Source of the DNA: Pseudorasbora parva
Lineage: Eukaryota; Chordata; Actinopteri; Cypriniformes; Gobionidae
Direction of reading: 5' to 3'
Length of the DNA: 64,000 nt
NCBI RefSeq assembly: GCF_024679245.1
Contig: NC_090179.1
Location: 1,213,501-1,277,500 of the forward strand
This document shows, one piece after another, positions 1 to 9,480 of the stretch (the stretch's first letter is position 1; every line of letters begins with the position of its first letter). A program made the position numbers and the translations under genes. The notes beneath the pieces were generated by a model, which was not told where the DNA came from, ran no database searches, and saw nothing but the letters and a program-made list of their open reading frames with translations.

Positions 1-595
1 ATTAAGCAACACAAACCGAGAAAGTTATTTTAAAAAGTTGACTTTATCAAATGGTATTCGGCTACCAGATCCGCGAACTATAGTGGAGTGGATAGAAGAT
101 GTTAGCAGATGGCCAGATATAACTTAGTGGTCGGATATATACGTATTTAGTTGAGAAACCGAGCGTGTACACCCGAGACAAGCATATAAATCACTGGATG
201 CTTATGAATACGCTGTCTGTGGGCATGTAAGTTACAGAATGTCCAATACAATTTTCTACATTTATTCTTATCCTTCACACAGACATACATTTATCATTGT
301 CCTTACATTTTATGTTATTGATTCGTGTCGACACTTCTGTTTAAAGTTTAATTTTGTAATGCTATAACGTTAGTACTTTAATAGCAACTATGTTGCTTGC
401 ATACATTTCTCAGATGGTTATTTTGCAATTAAACTATTAATAAAATTACAAATGAAGTTGATAAGTACTGTGATTATTGATATGATAATCTGGGGGTGGG
501 GGTACATTATACACACCAGTGGCAGCCAATGTTGGGAGGTTTATTATAAATAATTAAGTTTCAAGTGCAGTAAATGTTTTACAAATGATTTTTTT
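1..595. other. AT-rich sequence, no feature recognised
   Basis: I see no conserved coding exon, RNA gene or clean repeat boundary here. The sequence is AT-rich with scattered stops in all frames. Confidence 0.5.
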
Positions 596-822
596 ATGCA
601 AGCATTTTTATGTCTTCGTTCCAATCAATGCATTTAATCGCCTGCGTACCGCCGGTTCTTCTGAAACGGCCGTGATCCTGTCAGAATTCTATAAAACTTA
701 AGCCCATTGGTGGAATAGCGATTAGTGCAACCAAAAACGCAACAGCCAGATGCTGGGAATACATTTTGATGCTGGGAAACCGTTTTGATAAACTTTCGGA
801 GTTGCTCATACGTTAGAACCAC
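596..822 (-). pseudogene. THAP-like zinc-finger fragment
   Basis: Read on the minus strand, this stretch encodes CCVFGCTNR, then KFYRILTG and KNRR, and after a one-base frame change QAIKCIDWNEDI. Spacing and residues resemble the N-terminal half of a THAP C2CH DNA-binding domain, as in P-element-like transposases and THAP proteins. The first zinc-ligand cysteines are present. The distal C-x2-H pair is not visible, and the frame is broken near 650. No transposase core follows. I read it as a decayed exon-1 fragment of a THAP gene or P-like element. The upstream Met-containing part (to 822) shows no similarity I recognise and may not be coding. Confidence 0.45.
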
Positions 823-894
823 TAGGGAACAACACCACTTCCGTTGCCAAAATGCGCGCGCAACTCTTTGATCACGTGCGCTGTAAAAGGGTCT

Positions 895-1018
895 ATATCT
901 GTGCCAATAGCCAACTATACATTGTTTGGATCAAAATTATCAATTTTTCATTTATGCAAAAAATCATTAGGATATGAAGATTATGTTCCATGAAGATATT
1001 GTGTAAATTGCCTACCAT

Positions 1019-1106
<88 letters not shown>

Positions 1107-1314
1107 TATTATTAGTAGTAGTAAATGCATTGCTAAGGACTTAATTTCGACAACTTTTAAGGAGATTTTCTCAATATTTATGATTTTTTGTTGCACCCTC
1201 AGATTCCAGATTTTAGTTTTATCTCACCAAATAGTGTCCAAACAATCCACATCAATGGAAAGCTTATTTATTCAGTTTCCATGTGATGTACAAATCTGGT
1301 CCAGGGTCACATAT
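895..1314. mobile_element. MITE remnant, 'GTGACCCTGG' family, with AT tract
   Basis: This is clearly homologous to the more complete copy at 26628-27054: both share GCATTGCTAAGGACTT, TCAATGGAAAGCTTATTTAT and a right end CCAGGGTCACATA. The left terminus is missing. A poly-A and (AT)n tract at about 1018-1103 has expanded inside it. The terminal motif and length fit a non-autonomous DNA transposon common in fish genomes; the superfamily is not assigned. Confidence 0.7.
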
Positions 1315-1625
1315 AGACATAGAGTTTGTGCTTTTACTGTTGGTGTAGTGGCAGTGATCGACTATCTTAATTACATTATAGCATGTGTTTGATTTAACAC
1401 AGGCAAACTGAATCCAATTGGCTTTGTAACAAAGGAGTGGCAAACTGTACTCTCATGCCTTTATAACATTTGATTTCTTCTGTGGGACACAAAAGAGGAT
1501 GTTTTGAACTGTTGACCATACAATGAAAGTCAATGTGGTCCAAAACAACATTAGACACCAATGATTTTCAATGAATGGATAAAAACAATTTAGTAGTGAA
1601 CTGCTGCTGGTAAAGTACTTATAAA

Positions 1626-1627
<2 letters not shown>

Positions 1628-1702
<75 letters not shown>
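1628..1702 (+). repeat. (TG)n microsatellite, 75 bp
   Basis: Uninterrupted GT/TG dinucleotide repeat. It is followed directly by AACAGATGGCGCTGC, a 12-of-14 match to the CTCF core consensus. Confidence 0.95.
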
Positions 1703-1704
<2 letters not shown>

Positions 1705-2437
1705 CAACAGATGGCGCTGCTGTAGAGTGATAAAATGATCAGATTCCTAAAAGCTGGAGACATTTCTAGTCCAGCTCTGAAATAAACAAGCACACTCCAG
1801 GTTTTAATGCTGCAATGGTAGATCATAATAAATTACACTGTGTAAATTAAACATTTTACAGAATTAGTTCACTATTTCCTGATAGTTTCCTCAGCCTATC
1901 TCATCTAAGATGTTCATGCCTTTCTGTCTTCAGTGGAAAAGAAATTAAGTGTTTTGAGAATATTCCAGGATTTTTATCCACATAATGGACTTCAATGGGA
2001 ACCAACGGTTGAAGGTCCAAATCAATGCAGTTTCAGAGGAAGAGCTTCAGAGACTCTGCACCATCCCAGAGGATCCCATTTTCATAAAAAAATAAATAAA
2101 CATTTATACAGGTCCTTTTCAAAAAATTAGCATATTGTGATAAAGTTCATTATTTTCCATAATGTAATGATAAAAATTAAACTTTCATATATTTTAGATT
2201 CATTGCACACCAACTGAAATATTTCAGGTCTTTTATTGTTTTAATACTGATGATTTTGGCATACAGCTCATGAAAACCCAAAATTCCTGTCTCAAAAAAT
2301 TAGCATATCATGAAAAGGTTCTCTAAACGAGCTATTAACCTAATCATCTGAATCAACTAATTAACTCTAAACACCTGCAAAAGATTCCTGAGGCTTTTAA
2401 AAACTCCCAGCCTGGTTCATTACTCAAAACCGCAATC

Positions 2438-4396
2438 ATGGGTAAGACTGCCGACCTGACTGCTGTCCAGAAGGCCATCATTGACACGCTCAAGCGAGAG
2501 GGTAAGACACAGAAAGACATTTCTGAACGAATAGGCTGTTCCCAGAGTGCTGTATCAAGGCACCTCAGTGGTAAGAAACAGCGGCAGAAGCACCTGACCA
2601 CAGTCTGTGAAGATCGGCGACTCCATTGCTTGCACCGTCACACTGAACACCGGTGCACCACAGGGCAGTGTGCTTAGCCCTCTGCTGTTTACCCTGCTGA
2701 CCCATGATTGTGTTGCCAAGTTTTCTTCCAATCGCGTCATCAACTTTGCTGACGATACCACAGTCTTGGGCCTCATCAGCAATAGTGATGAGTCAGCGTA
2801 TAGGGACGAGGTGTATCAGCTCACAGTTTGGTGTAGAGAAAACAATCTATCTCTTAATGTCGATAAGACTAAGGAGATGATTGTCGACTACAGGAGAACC
2901 CAAGCGGACCACTCCCCACTATTCATCAACGGAACACGTGGAAAGAGTCAAAAGCTCAAAGTTTTTGGGTGTAAAGATGACTGAGGAACTTCCCTGGACT
3001 CTGAATTCCACCTGCCTAGTCAAGAAGGCCCACCAACCACTTTTTGAGAAGGTTAAAGAGAGTTAAACTTCTCCTGACCATTCTCACTTCCTTCTACAGA
3101 GGACGAACGAGAGCGTCTTGACCAACTGTCTTACTGTGTGGTATGGGTACTGCACAGCCTCCGTTCGCAAGGATTGCGAGAACAGCTGAAAAGATTGTCG
3201 GAATCTCTTTACCAACTTTGGATACCTTATACCACAACCGCTGCATTCGCAGAGCTATTCGTATTGCAAATGACCCCTCTCATTCTTTTCATGGGCTGTT
3301 CATCCTTCTGCCCTCTGGCAGGAGGTATAGGAGCATCCGGGCCACCACCAGCAGACTGCGCAATAGTTTTTACCCTGAGGCTGTTAGATTACTTAACACA
3401 CATCAGTATCTGGGTAAGTGAAAAGCATAACCCAGTGAGCCTGCATACATACTAACTTTAAAAAGACTATATACTACTGCAAACCGCACTTATGTACAGT
3501 GGCTGCATTAGCCACTTCTGCCAGTATTGCTGCTATGCAAAAATATGACCATGTTACAAGTTGTAGTGTAAGGTTTACATATTGCATAAGTCAATGTATC
3601 TATTATGCACAATGTATCTACAATGTATCTGTATCTATTATTGTCCTGCATCATTGTCTCGTATATTGTCCTAAGCCACTGCACTTTATGTTTTTGTGTA
3701 ATGTTCCATGTTGCACCATGGTCCTGAGGAAACGCCATCTCGTTCCAATGTATACATGTATATAGGGGAATGACAATAAAGACGCACTTGACTTAACTTG
3801 ACTTGACCTGGGCTAAAGAGAAGCAGCACTGGACTGTTGCCCAATTTTCGCATGTCATTCGGAAATCAAGGTGCCAGAGTCTGGAGAAAGACTGGGGAGA
3901 AGGAAATGCCAAAATGCCTGAAGTCCAGTGTCAAGTCCCCACAGTCAGTGATGGTCTGGGGTGCAATGTCAGCTGCTGGTGTTGGTCCACTGTGTTTTAT
4001 CAAGGACAGGGTCAATGCAGCTAGCTATCAGGAGATTTTGGAGCACTTCATGCTTCCATCTGCTGAAAAGCTTTATGAAGATGAAGATTTGGTTTTTCAG
4101 CACGAACTGGCACCTGCTCACAGTGTCAAAACCACTGGTAAATGGTTTACTGACCATGGTATTACTGTGCTCAATTGACCTGCCAACTGTCCTGACCTGA
4201 ACCCATAGAGAATCTGTGGGATATTGTGAAGAGAAAGTTGAGAGACGCAAGACCCAACACTCTGGATGAGCTTGCGGCCGCTATCGAAGCCTCCTGGGCC
4301 TCCAGAACACCTCAGCAGTGCCACAGGCTGATCGCCTCCATGCCACGCCGCACTGAAGCAGTCATTTCTGCAAAAGGATTCCCCACCAAGTATTGA
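2438..4396 (+). pseudogene. Tc1-clade transposase, disrupted
   Basis: The reading frame opens at MGKTADLTAVQKAIID and continues through a helix-turn-helix (TQKDISERIGCSQSAVSRHL). It then jumps to QRQKHLT, so the second half of the DNA-binding region is deleted. The retrotransposon sits between the LT and WAKEKQHW codons. Downstream frames carry PQSVMVWGAMS, EHFMLPSAEKL, QHELAPAHS and a C-terminal RLIASMPRR. The block that should hold the first catalytic Asp is deleted. The second Asp of the usual QQDLAPAH is Glu. The NPIEN motif carries a stop. At least one frameshift (near 3840) and two in-frame stops are present, so it cannot encode active enzyme. Spacing between second and third catalytic positions counts as 34, typical of the Tc1 clade. 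Confidence 0.88.
2600..3803 (+). mobile_element. 5'-truncated non-LTR retrotransposon (Rex1/L2-like)
   Basis: The insert starts within the reverse transcriptase: GAPQGSVLSPLLFTLL, then NFADDTTVLG with the catalytic ADD, then NLSLNVDKTKEMIVDY and KFLGVKMTE. The C-terminal region follows in shifted frames (KIVGISLPTLD, LFILLPSGRRYRS). The 3' end has the typical short tail GGGGAATGACAATAAAG followed by imperfect TTGACT repeats. It interrupts the Tc1 transposase. TGACC occurs at both junctions (2595-2599 and 3804-3808), but the tail repeats make a target duplication ambiguous. At least two frameshifts make it a dead fragment of about 1.2 kb. Clade is from motif resemblance only. Confidence 0.82.
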
Positions 4397-5163
4397 GTGC
4401 AGAACTGAACATAATTATTTGAAGGTTGACTTTTTTTTTATTAAAAACACTTTTCTTTTATTGGTCGGATGAAATATGCTAATTTTTTGAGATTTTGAGA
4501 ATTTTGGGTTTTCACGAGCTGTATGCCAAAATCATCAGTATTAAAACAATAAAAGACCTGAAATATTTCAGTTGGTGTGCAATGAATCTAAAATATATAT
4601 AAGTTTAATTTTTATCATTACATTAAGGAAAATAATTAACTTTTATCACATGCAAAAAAAATTTAGAAGGACCTGTATACTTTTTAGCTCAAATGTGCAA
4701 CTTCTGTGTTGTTCTTCTTCACTGTGTATGGTGTCATCACGTTGGAAAGGTCACGTTGTGGCGTTGGTGGAAGTACCAACCCAGTGCCGAAAAACTCCAT
4801 CTCATGTTCTCCTTCAAGTTTAAAATTTTCCCGACATCCTTGTTTTACCTTTATTTTTGAAAGGGCGTTTGATTTAGTAAGTTGGTTTAGTTTTGCTGGT
4901 TCCCTTTGAAGTCCATTATGTGGAGAATTATCTGAAATGTTTTCCTCAAAAAACTTCATTTGTTTTCAACTGAAGACAGAACAATATTAACATCTTGGAT
5001 GAGATGGGGCTGAGGAAATGATCAGGACATTTTCATTCTGAAGTGAACTAATCCTTTAAGTATGCAGTCAAATGGGCACTGAAAAACTCTACAGAAATAT
5101 CTACAGGATGTATAGTAAAGAGCATGTAGATGGAGCGTGTTTCAGTAACTCATTTAAACATGT

Positions 5164-5718
5164 TAACCCTCATGTGGTGTTCAAAACCCTATAACACCTC
5201 AGATGTTCCCGGTCAAAAATGACCGGCCCATAAAAAATAGCTTATAAATCACTCATGATACCATATTTTTACCCAATCTTGGATTCAATCTTTTTGTTAA
5301 CATGTTCTCTTCCAATTAGGACTGGTTTTATATTTTGATTTGCATCTGAATAATCATAGGCCTCATTTATTTGAGGGTAGGCATTTCATTTTTTTGAATA
5401 ATTATGGAAATATTAAATAAAATCTGAAGAAAATTGGTATTGTTGATCACACTAGTCTACTCTAATGTTTCACCAGGAATTTTGTTTTGAAACTTTTGTT
5501 TTGTAAAAAAAATATGGCACATAGTCACACTTGTGGTGTTCCCAGTCAAAAATGACCGGCCTATAAAAAATAGCTTATAAATCACTCATTATACCATATT
5601 TTCACCAAATCTTGGATTCAATCTTTTTGTCAACTTGTTCTCTTTCAATTAGGACTGGTTTTATATTTCTGTTTGCATCTGATTAATTATGGGCCTCATT
5701 TATCTGAGAGTAAGCATG
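5164..5718. repeat. Direct duplication of about 180-220 bp, possible piggyBac-like MITE
   Basis: Two direct copies (about 5200-5396 and 5542-5715) share CAAAAATGACCGGC, AAAAAATAGCTTATAAATCA, CTTGGATTCAATCTTTTTGT and AATTAGGACTGGTTTTATAT. Each is preceded by a GTGGTGTTC motif that I associate with piggyBac-derived MITEs in fish. Terminal boundaries are not clear, so the class is tentative. Confidence 0.5.
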
Positions 5719-6013
5719 GTCAAAAACGGTCACAATAGCCGACCATTGAAAATGAATGGGAGAGACTGAAAATAACAGAACAATTTAGTTTTAGGAGCAT
5801 GTTCATTACTTTCATGTACACATATGAGCATATGTGCTTGCAAACATCGAGCCCTTGGACCTGTGCATGTATCGATACATTTATACACACGCTACCCAGA
5901 CACACACACGTTAAAACACACAAACTTTGAGTATTACACACATTCTTTTCCACAGAGAGAAATTTGATCCTACCCTAACCTGCATCTAATATACATTTAT
6001 CCATCTGACATTA

Positions 6014-6052
<39 letters not shown>

Positions 6053-6260
6053 TTGGCCGTGACTGCGGTAACCCGGCTTCAAAAGAATCTTTCTTTCATG
6101 TTCTTGTTTCATCACAGCTTCCAGACAAAATATTATGACATTTTGTTTTGGAACTGTGAGGTTCTCACACAGAACTAGACAATATTTACAATTTATATAT
6201 GCCTGTGCTATCATATATTTGTATAAAATGGTACATTGTCACACTTGTGGTGTGTGAGAG
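5719..6260. other. Unassigned sequence with a (CA)n tract
   Basis: A 38-bp CA microsatellite lies at 6014-6051. The rest shows no coding or repeat structure that I recognise. Confidence 0.5.
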
Positions 6261-7094
6261 GCCTGTTGCATAAAGCTAGCTGAACAAACTTTTTTAGAGT
6301 TTCAGAGTAGGTTTAGAGTTGAAAAAATCCAGATAAATCCAACCTGGTTTAGATCAAGTTCAACCATTTCTCAAAGCTTGGTATAAACTTTCTCTGTCAG
6401 CTCCGGTTTAATCCAGAGTTAGCGATCAACTCTGAAGCGCATTCACCTGAAAGTGTGACACGTGTGGCAAACAGCCAATCACAGCGTCTGTGGTATTCAC
6501 TTCATGCAAGAGAGAGGGTGCAATTCACTTCTCTTCTGAGATTGAGAGATCGTTTCCTAAGCAGGAATAAACACTGCTGCTGCAGCGACAGTTTGAGAAT
6601 ACAGCTGAAAGAATATCTGACTATCAATGCATGATGTGAATCAGAAATATTCTGATATATTGATATATTATGCCTAATAGTTATAGGTTCACAAAGAGCT
6701 CAAATTAATACACGTTGTTTAAAATAATTATGAATGCATATTTTATATTTTTATTAATATTTGTCTACTTGTCAATTCATATAATAACTATATGAATATA
6801 TTATATTATAATAAATTAATTAAAATTAAAAGTAATGATAATTCGTATAGTATAAATATAATAAATAATTCGCGCCAAAGAATAAGGAATTTTGTCTCTG
6901 ACGTTTTTTCATTATAAACTGCTTTATTAAGATAAAGGGGTGTGGCTTTAGTGCATCTTTGCTTGCAGCTGATTGGTACTGATAAAAACCAATCCACCTG
7001 CTTGAGCCCAAAAAAACAGAGTTTGCTCATCTTGAACTTCAACTAATCTTGAACTTACCTGGGTGACAACTGAAACCAGCTTTGTGCACAGAGG
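6261..7094. mobile_element. MITE with GCCTGTTGCATAAAGCT-like ends (Harbinger-type guess)
   Basis: The left end reads GCCTGTTGCATAAAGCT and the right end CAGCTTTGTGCACAGAGG, an imperfect inverted repeat. The interior is AT-rich and non-coding. Ends of this kind are known from PIF/Harbinger-type MITEs in fish; no 3-bp target duplication could be verified. Confidence 0.55.
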
Positions 7095-7128
7095 TATCAG
7101 CCAGGGTTTAGGGGTGGCAGTGGCTTGG

Positions 7129-7409
7129 GGCGGCAGTGGCTCAGTGGTTCATGTAGGTTGTCTACAAACCAGAAGGTTGGTGGTTCGATCCCTGGTTCCA
7201 CCTGACCAAGTGTTGAGGTGTCCATGAGCAAGACACCTAACCCCAGCTGCTCCCGACGAGCTGGATGGCGCCTTACATGGCTGACATCGCCGTCGGTGTA
7301 TGAATGAGAGAGTGAATGGGTGAATGTGAGGCAAGATGTAAAGCGCTTTGGATGGCCATAGCGTCTGTTAAAAGCGCTATATAAATGCAGTCCATTTACC
7401 ATTTAGTTA
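7129..7409 (+). mobile_element. tRNA-derived SINE
   Basis: The 5' part has a pol III A-box-like stretch (TGGCTCAGTGGTTCATGTAG) and a canonical B box (GGTTCGATCCC, 7183-7193) at tRNA-like spacing. A body of about 150 bp follows, then a LINE-type tail containing GTAAAGCGCTTTGGATGG and AAGCGCTATATAAATGCAG. It has SINE length and no coding capacity. It is probably mobilised by the LINE family that shares the GCGCTATATAAAT tail. Confidence 0.8.
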
Positions 7410-7534
7410 TAAATGGGAGTTTGTGCTATTATTTGTCCTACGTTGTATGCTAACCAAACGTAATGCGATAAGATTCCAGCGACAAGTGATTTGTCTGTCC
7501 ACACCAGACACGAGACTCAAAATCAAACAAACAT

Positions 7535-8664
7535 AACAGCCAATCAGAAGAGTGTGTGGGTGGAGTCTCAAAAATCACAGCCAATCAGAAGAGTGTGTGG
7601 GTGGAGTCTCACAAATCACAACCAATCAGAAGAGTGTGTGGGTGGAGTCTCACAAATCACAGCCAATCAGAAGAGTGTGTGGGTGGAGACTTACAAATCA
7701 CAGCCAATCAGAAGAGTGTGTGGGTGGAGACTTACAAATCACAACCAATCAGGAGAGTGTGTGGGTGGAGTCTGACAAATCACAACCAATCAGGAGAGTG
7801 TGTGAGTGGAGTCTCACAAATCACAACCAATCAGAAGAGTGTGTGGGTGGAGACTTACAAATCACAGCCAATCAGAAGAGTGTGTGGGTGGATACTTACA
7901 AATCACAGCCAATCAGAAGAGTGTGTGGGTGGAGTCTCACAAATCACAACCAGTCAGAAGAGTGTGTGGGTGGAGTCTCACAAATCACACCCAATCAGAA
8001 GAGTGTGTGGGTGGAGTCTCACAAATCACAGCCAATCAGAAGAGTGTGTGGGTGGACACTTACAAATCACAGCCAATCAGAAGAGTGTGTGGGTGGGGTC
8101 TCACAAATCACAACCAATCAGAAGAGTGTTTGGGTGGAGTCTCACAAATCACAGCCAATCAGAAGAGTGTGTGAGTGGAGTCTCACAAATCACAGCCAAT
8201 CAGAAGAGTGTGTGGGTGGATCCATACAAATCACAACCAATCAGAAGAGTGTGTGGGTGGGGTCTGACAAATCACAGCCAATCAGAAAAGTGTGTGGGTG
8301 GAGTCTCACAAATCACAACCAATCAGGAGAGTGTGTGGGTGGGGTCTCACAAATCACAACCAATCAGAAGAGTGTGTGAGTGGGGTCTCAAAAATCACAA
8401 CCAATCAGGAGAGTGTGTGAGTGGAGTCTCACAAATCACAACCAATCAGAAGAGTGTGTGGGTGGATCCTCACAAATCACAACCAATCAGAAGAGTGTGT
8501 GGGTGGGGTCTGTCAAATCACAGCCAATCAGAAAAGTGTGTGGGTGGAGTCTTTAAAATCACAGCCAATCAGAATTGTGTGGGTGGAGTCTCACAAATCA
8601 CAGCCAATCAGAAGAGTGTGTGGGTGGAGTTTTCTAAATCACAGCCAATCAGAAGATTCTGTGG
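7535..8664 (+). repeat. 41-bp minisatellite, 28 units, one CCAAT box per unit
   Basis: Each 41-bp unit contains CCAATCAGAAGAGTGTGTGG followed by GTGGAGTCTCACAAATCAC. I count 28 units; 27 retain the exact CCAAT (the one near 7950 reads CCAGT). Units differ mostly at fixed positions: AGCCAAT versus AACCAAT, GAAGAG versus GGAGAG, GAGTCTCAC versus GAGACTTAC. Period 41 is not a multiple of three, so the open frames seen through the array are artefacts. The core matches the NF-Y consensus RRCCAATSRG. Confidence 0.95.
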
Positions 8665-9386
8665 GTGGTGTCTCTCTGCAGGCTCACTGCACTTGGATCA
8701 GTACATAAGAAAATTATACACACATCGAGCCACTATGTAGCAGAAGTAAAAAACAAACAGTTTCTTAAATACAATTGTTGGATCTCACAGCAGGTTAGAA
8801 CAAAAACTCCTTAACATGAAAAGATGCCTTTTATCGTCATGTCTTGTTAGGACCCAGAGTTATTTTGAAGCTGATGATGATAAGATGATGACACTTTTGC
8901 ACTTTATACAGTAGAGAATGTGAGCAGCTTCACATTAATAAACAGGATATAGCCGTGACGTCACACCAACTTTTTATAGCATCAAATAAATCTAGTCTTG
9001 TGTAGCCGGAGCTTCAGACTGCCATCGCAGCTTTCCTTGGCTAAGGACCTTCCAGAGGCCGTCTGACTGACATCGACAGCAACCAATCACAGTTCTTTTA
9101 CAACTCATGGATGTGTTTTATGCTGTGAACTTTGACGATGTTCTTCTTCCACGAGGGGGTTTGTTTCCAGGCGGACTGTTGAAGAACAGGACACACATGG
9201 CCTCTGAACGTCCTACAGAATTCAACCAATCAGATGATGATTTCAAAACTCCCGAAGTGTTGTCCATTTTGTGTGCCGTATACATCAGATGTTCAGACAA
9301 CGATCCCTGTGTGTCAAGTCTGAGGCTGAGACTAAATTAAAAAATATATATATATATTCTTTTTCAAGAACACTTGAACATATGGA
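8665..9386. other. Unassigned sequence
   Basis: No intron-exon structure or clear element boundary is visible. Two further CCAATCA motifs occur (near 9084 and 9224), outside the minisatellite. Confidence 0.45.
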
Positions 9387-9480
9387 CAGGTGCTGGTCAT
9401 ATAATTATAATATCATCAAAAAGTTTATTTATTTCAATTATTCCATTGAAAAAGTGAAACTTGTATATTATATTCATTTA

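Larger units (their letters stand above)
2109..4675 (+). mobile_element. Tc1-like transposon with roughly 200-bp TIRs and TA flanks
   Basis: The element begins CAGGTCCTT after a TA (2107-2108) and ends AAGGACCTG before a TA (4676-4677), the target duplication expected for Tc1/mariner. Inverted repeats run about 200 bp inward; both contain TTTCAGGTCTTTTATTG or its complement and the AAAATTAGCATAT block. The interior holds a decayed transposase gene split by a non-LTR retrotransposon (2600-3803). Without that insertion the element would be about 1.36 kb, somewhat shorter than full-length relatives because of internal deletions. Confidence 0.9.
1860..5060. mobile_element. Foldback MITE, outer layer of a triple nest
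   Basis: The left part (1860-2106) and right part (4676-5060) are inverted copies of each other. The left reads GAATTAGTTCACT, CTCATCTAAGATGTTCAT and CACATAATGGACTTCAA; the reverse complement of the right reads GATTAGTTCACTTC, CTCATCCAAGATGTTAAT and CACATAATGGACTTCAA. That is the structure of a long-TIR foldback MITE. A Tc1 element (2109-4675) has inserted near its centre and itself carries a retrotransposon insertion. The outer element has no coding capacity. Confidence 0.75.

Noticed and set aside
2438..2677. Intact small gene beginning MGKTADLTAVQK
   Set aside because: It is the start of a Tc1 transposase truncated by deletion and a retrotransposon insertion.
7183..7193. Functional tRNA gene at the GGTTCGATCCC B box
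   Set aside because: No cloverleaf can be completed, and the sequence continues into a SINE body with a LINE tail.
7552..8740. Open frames of up to 394 codons across the 41-bp array
   Set aside because: Three frames are open because the unit lacks stops; the pattern is a minisatellite artefact.
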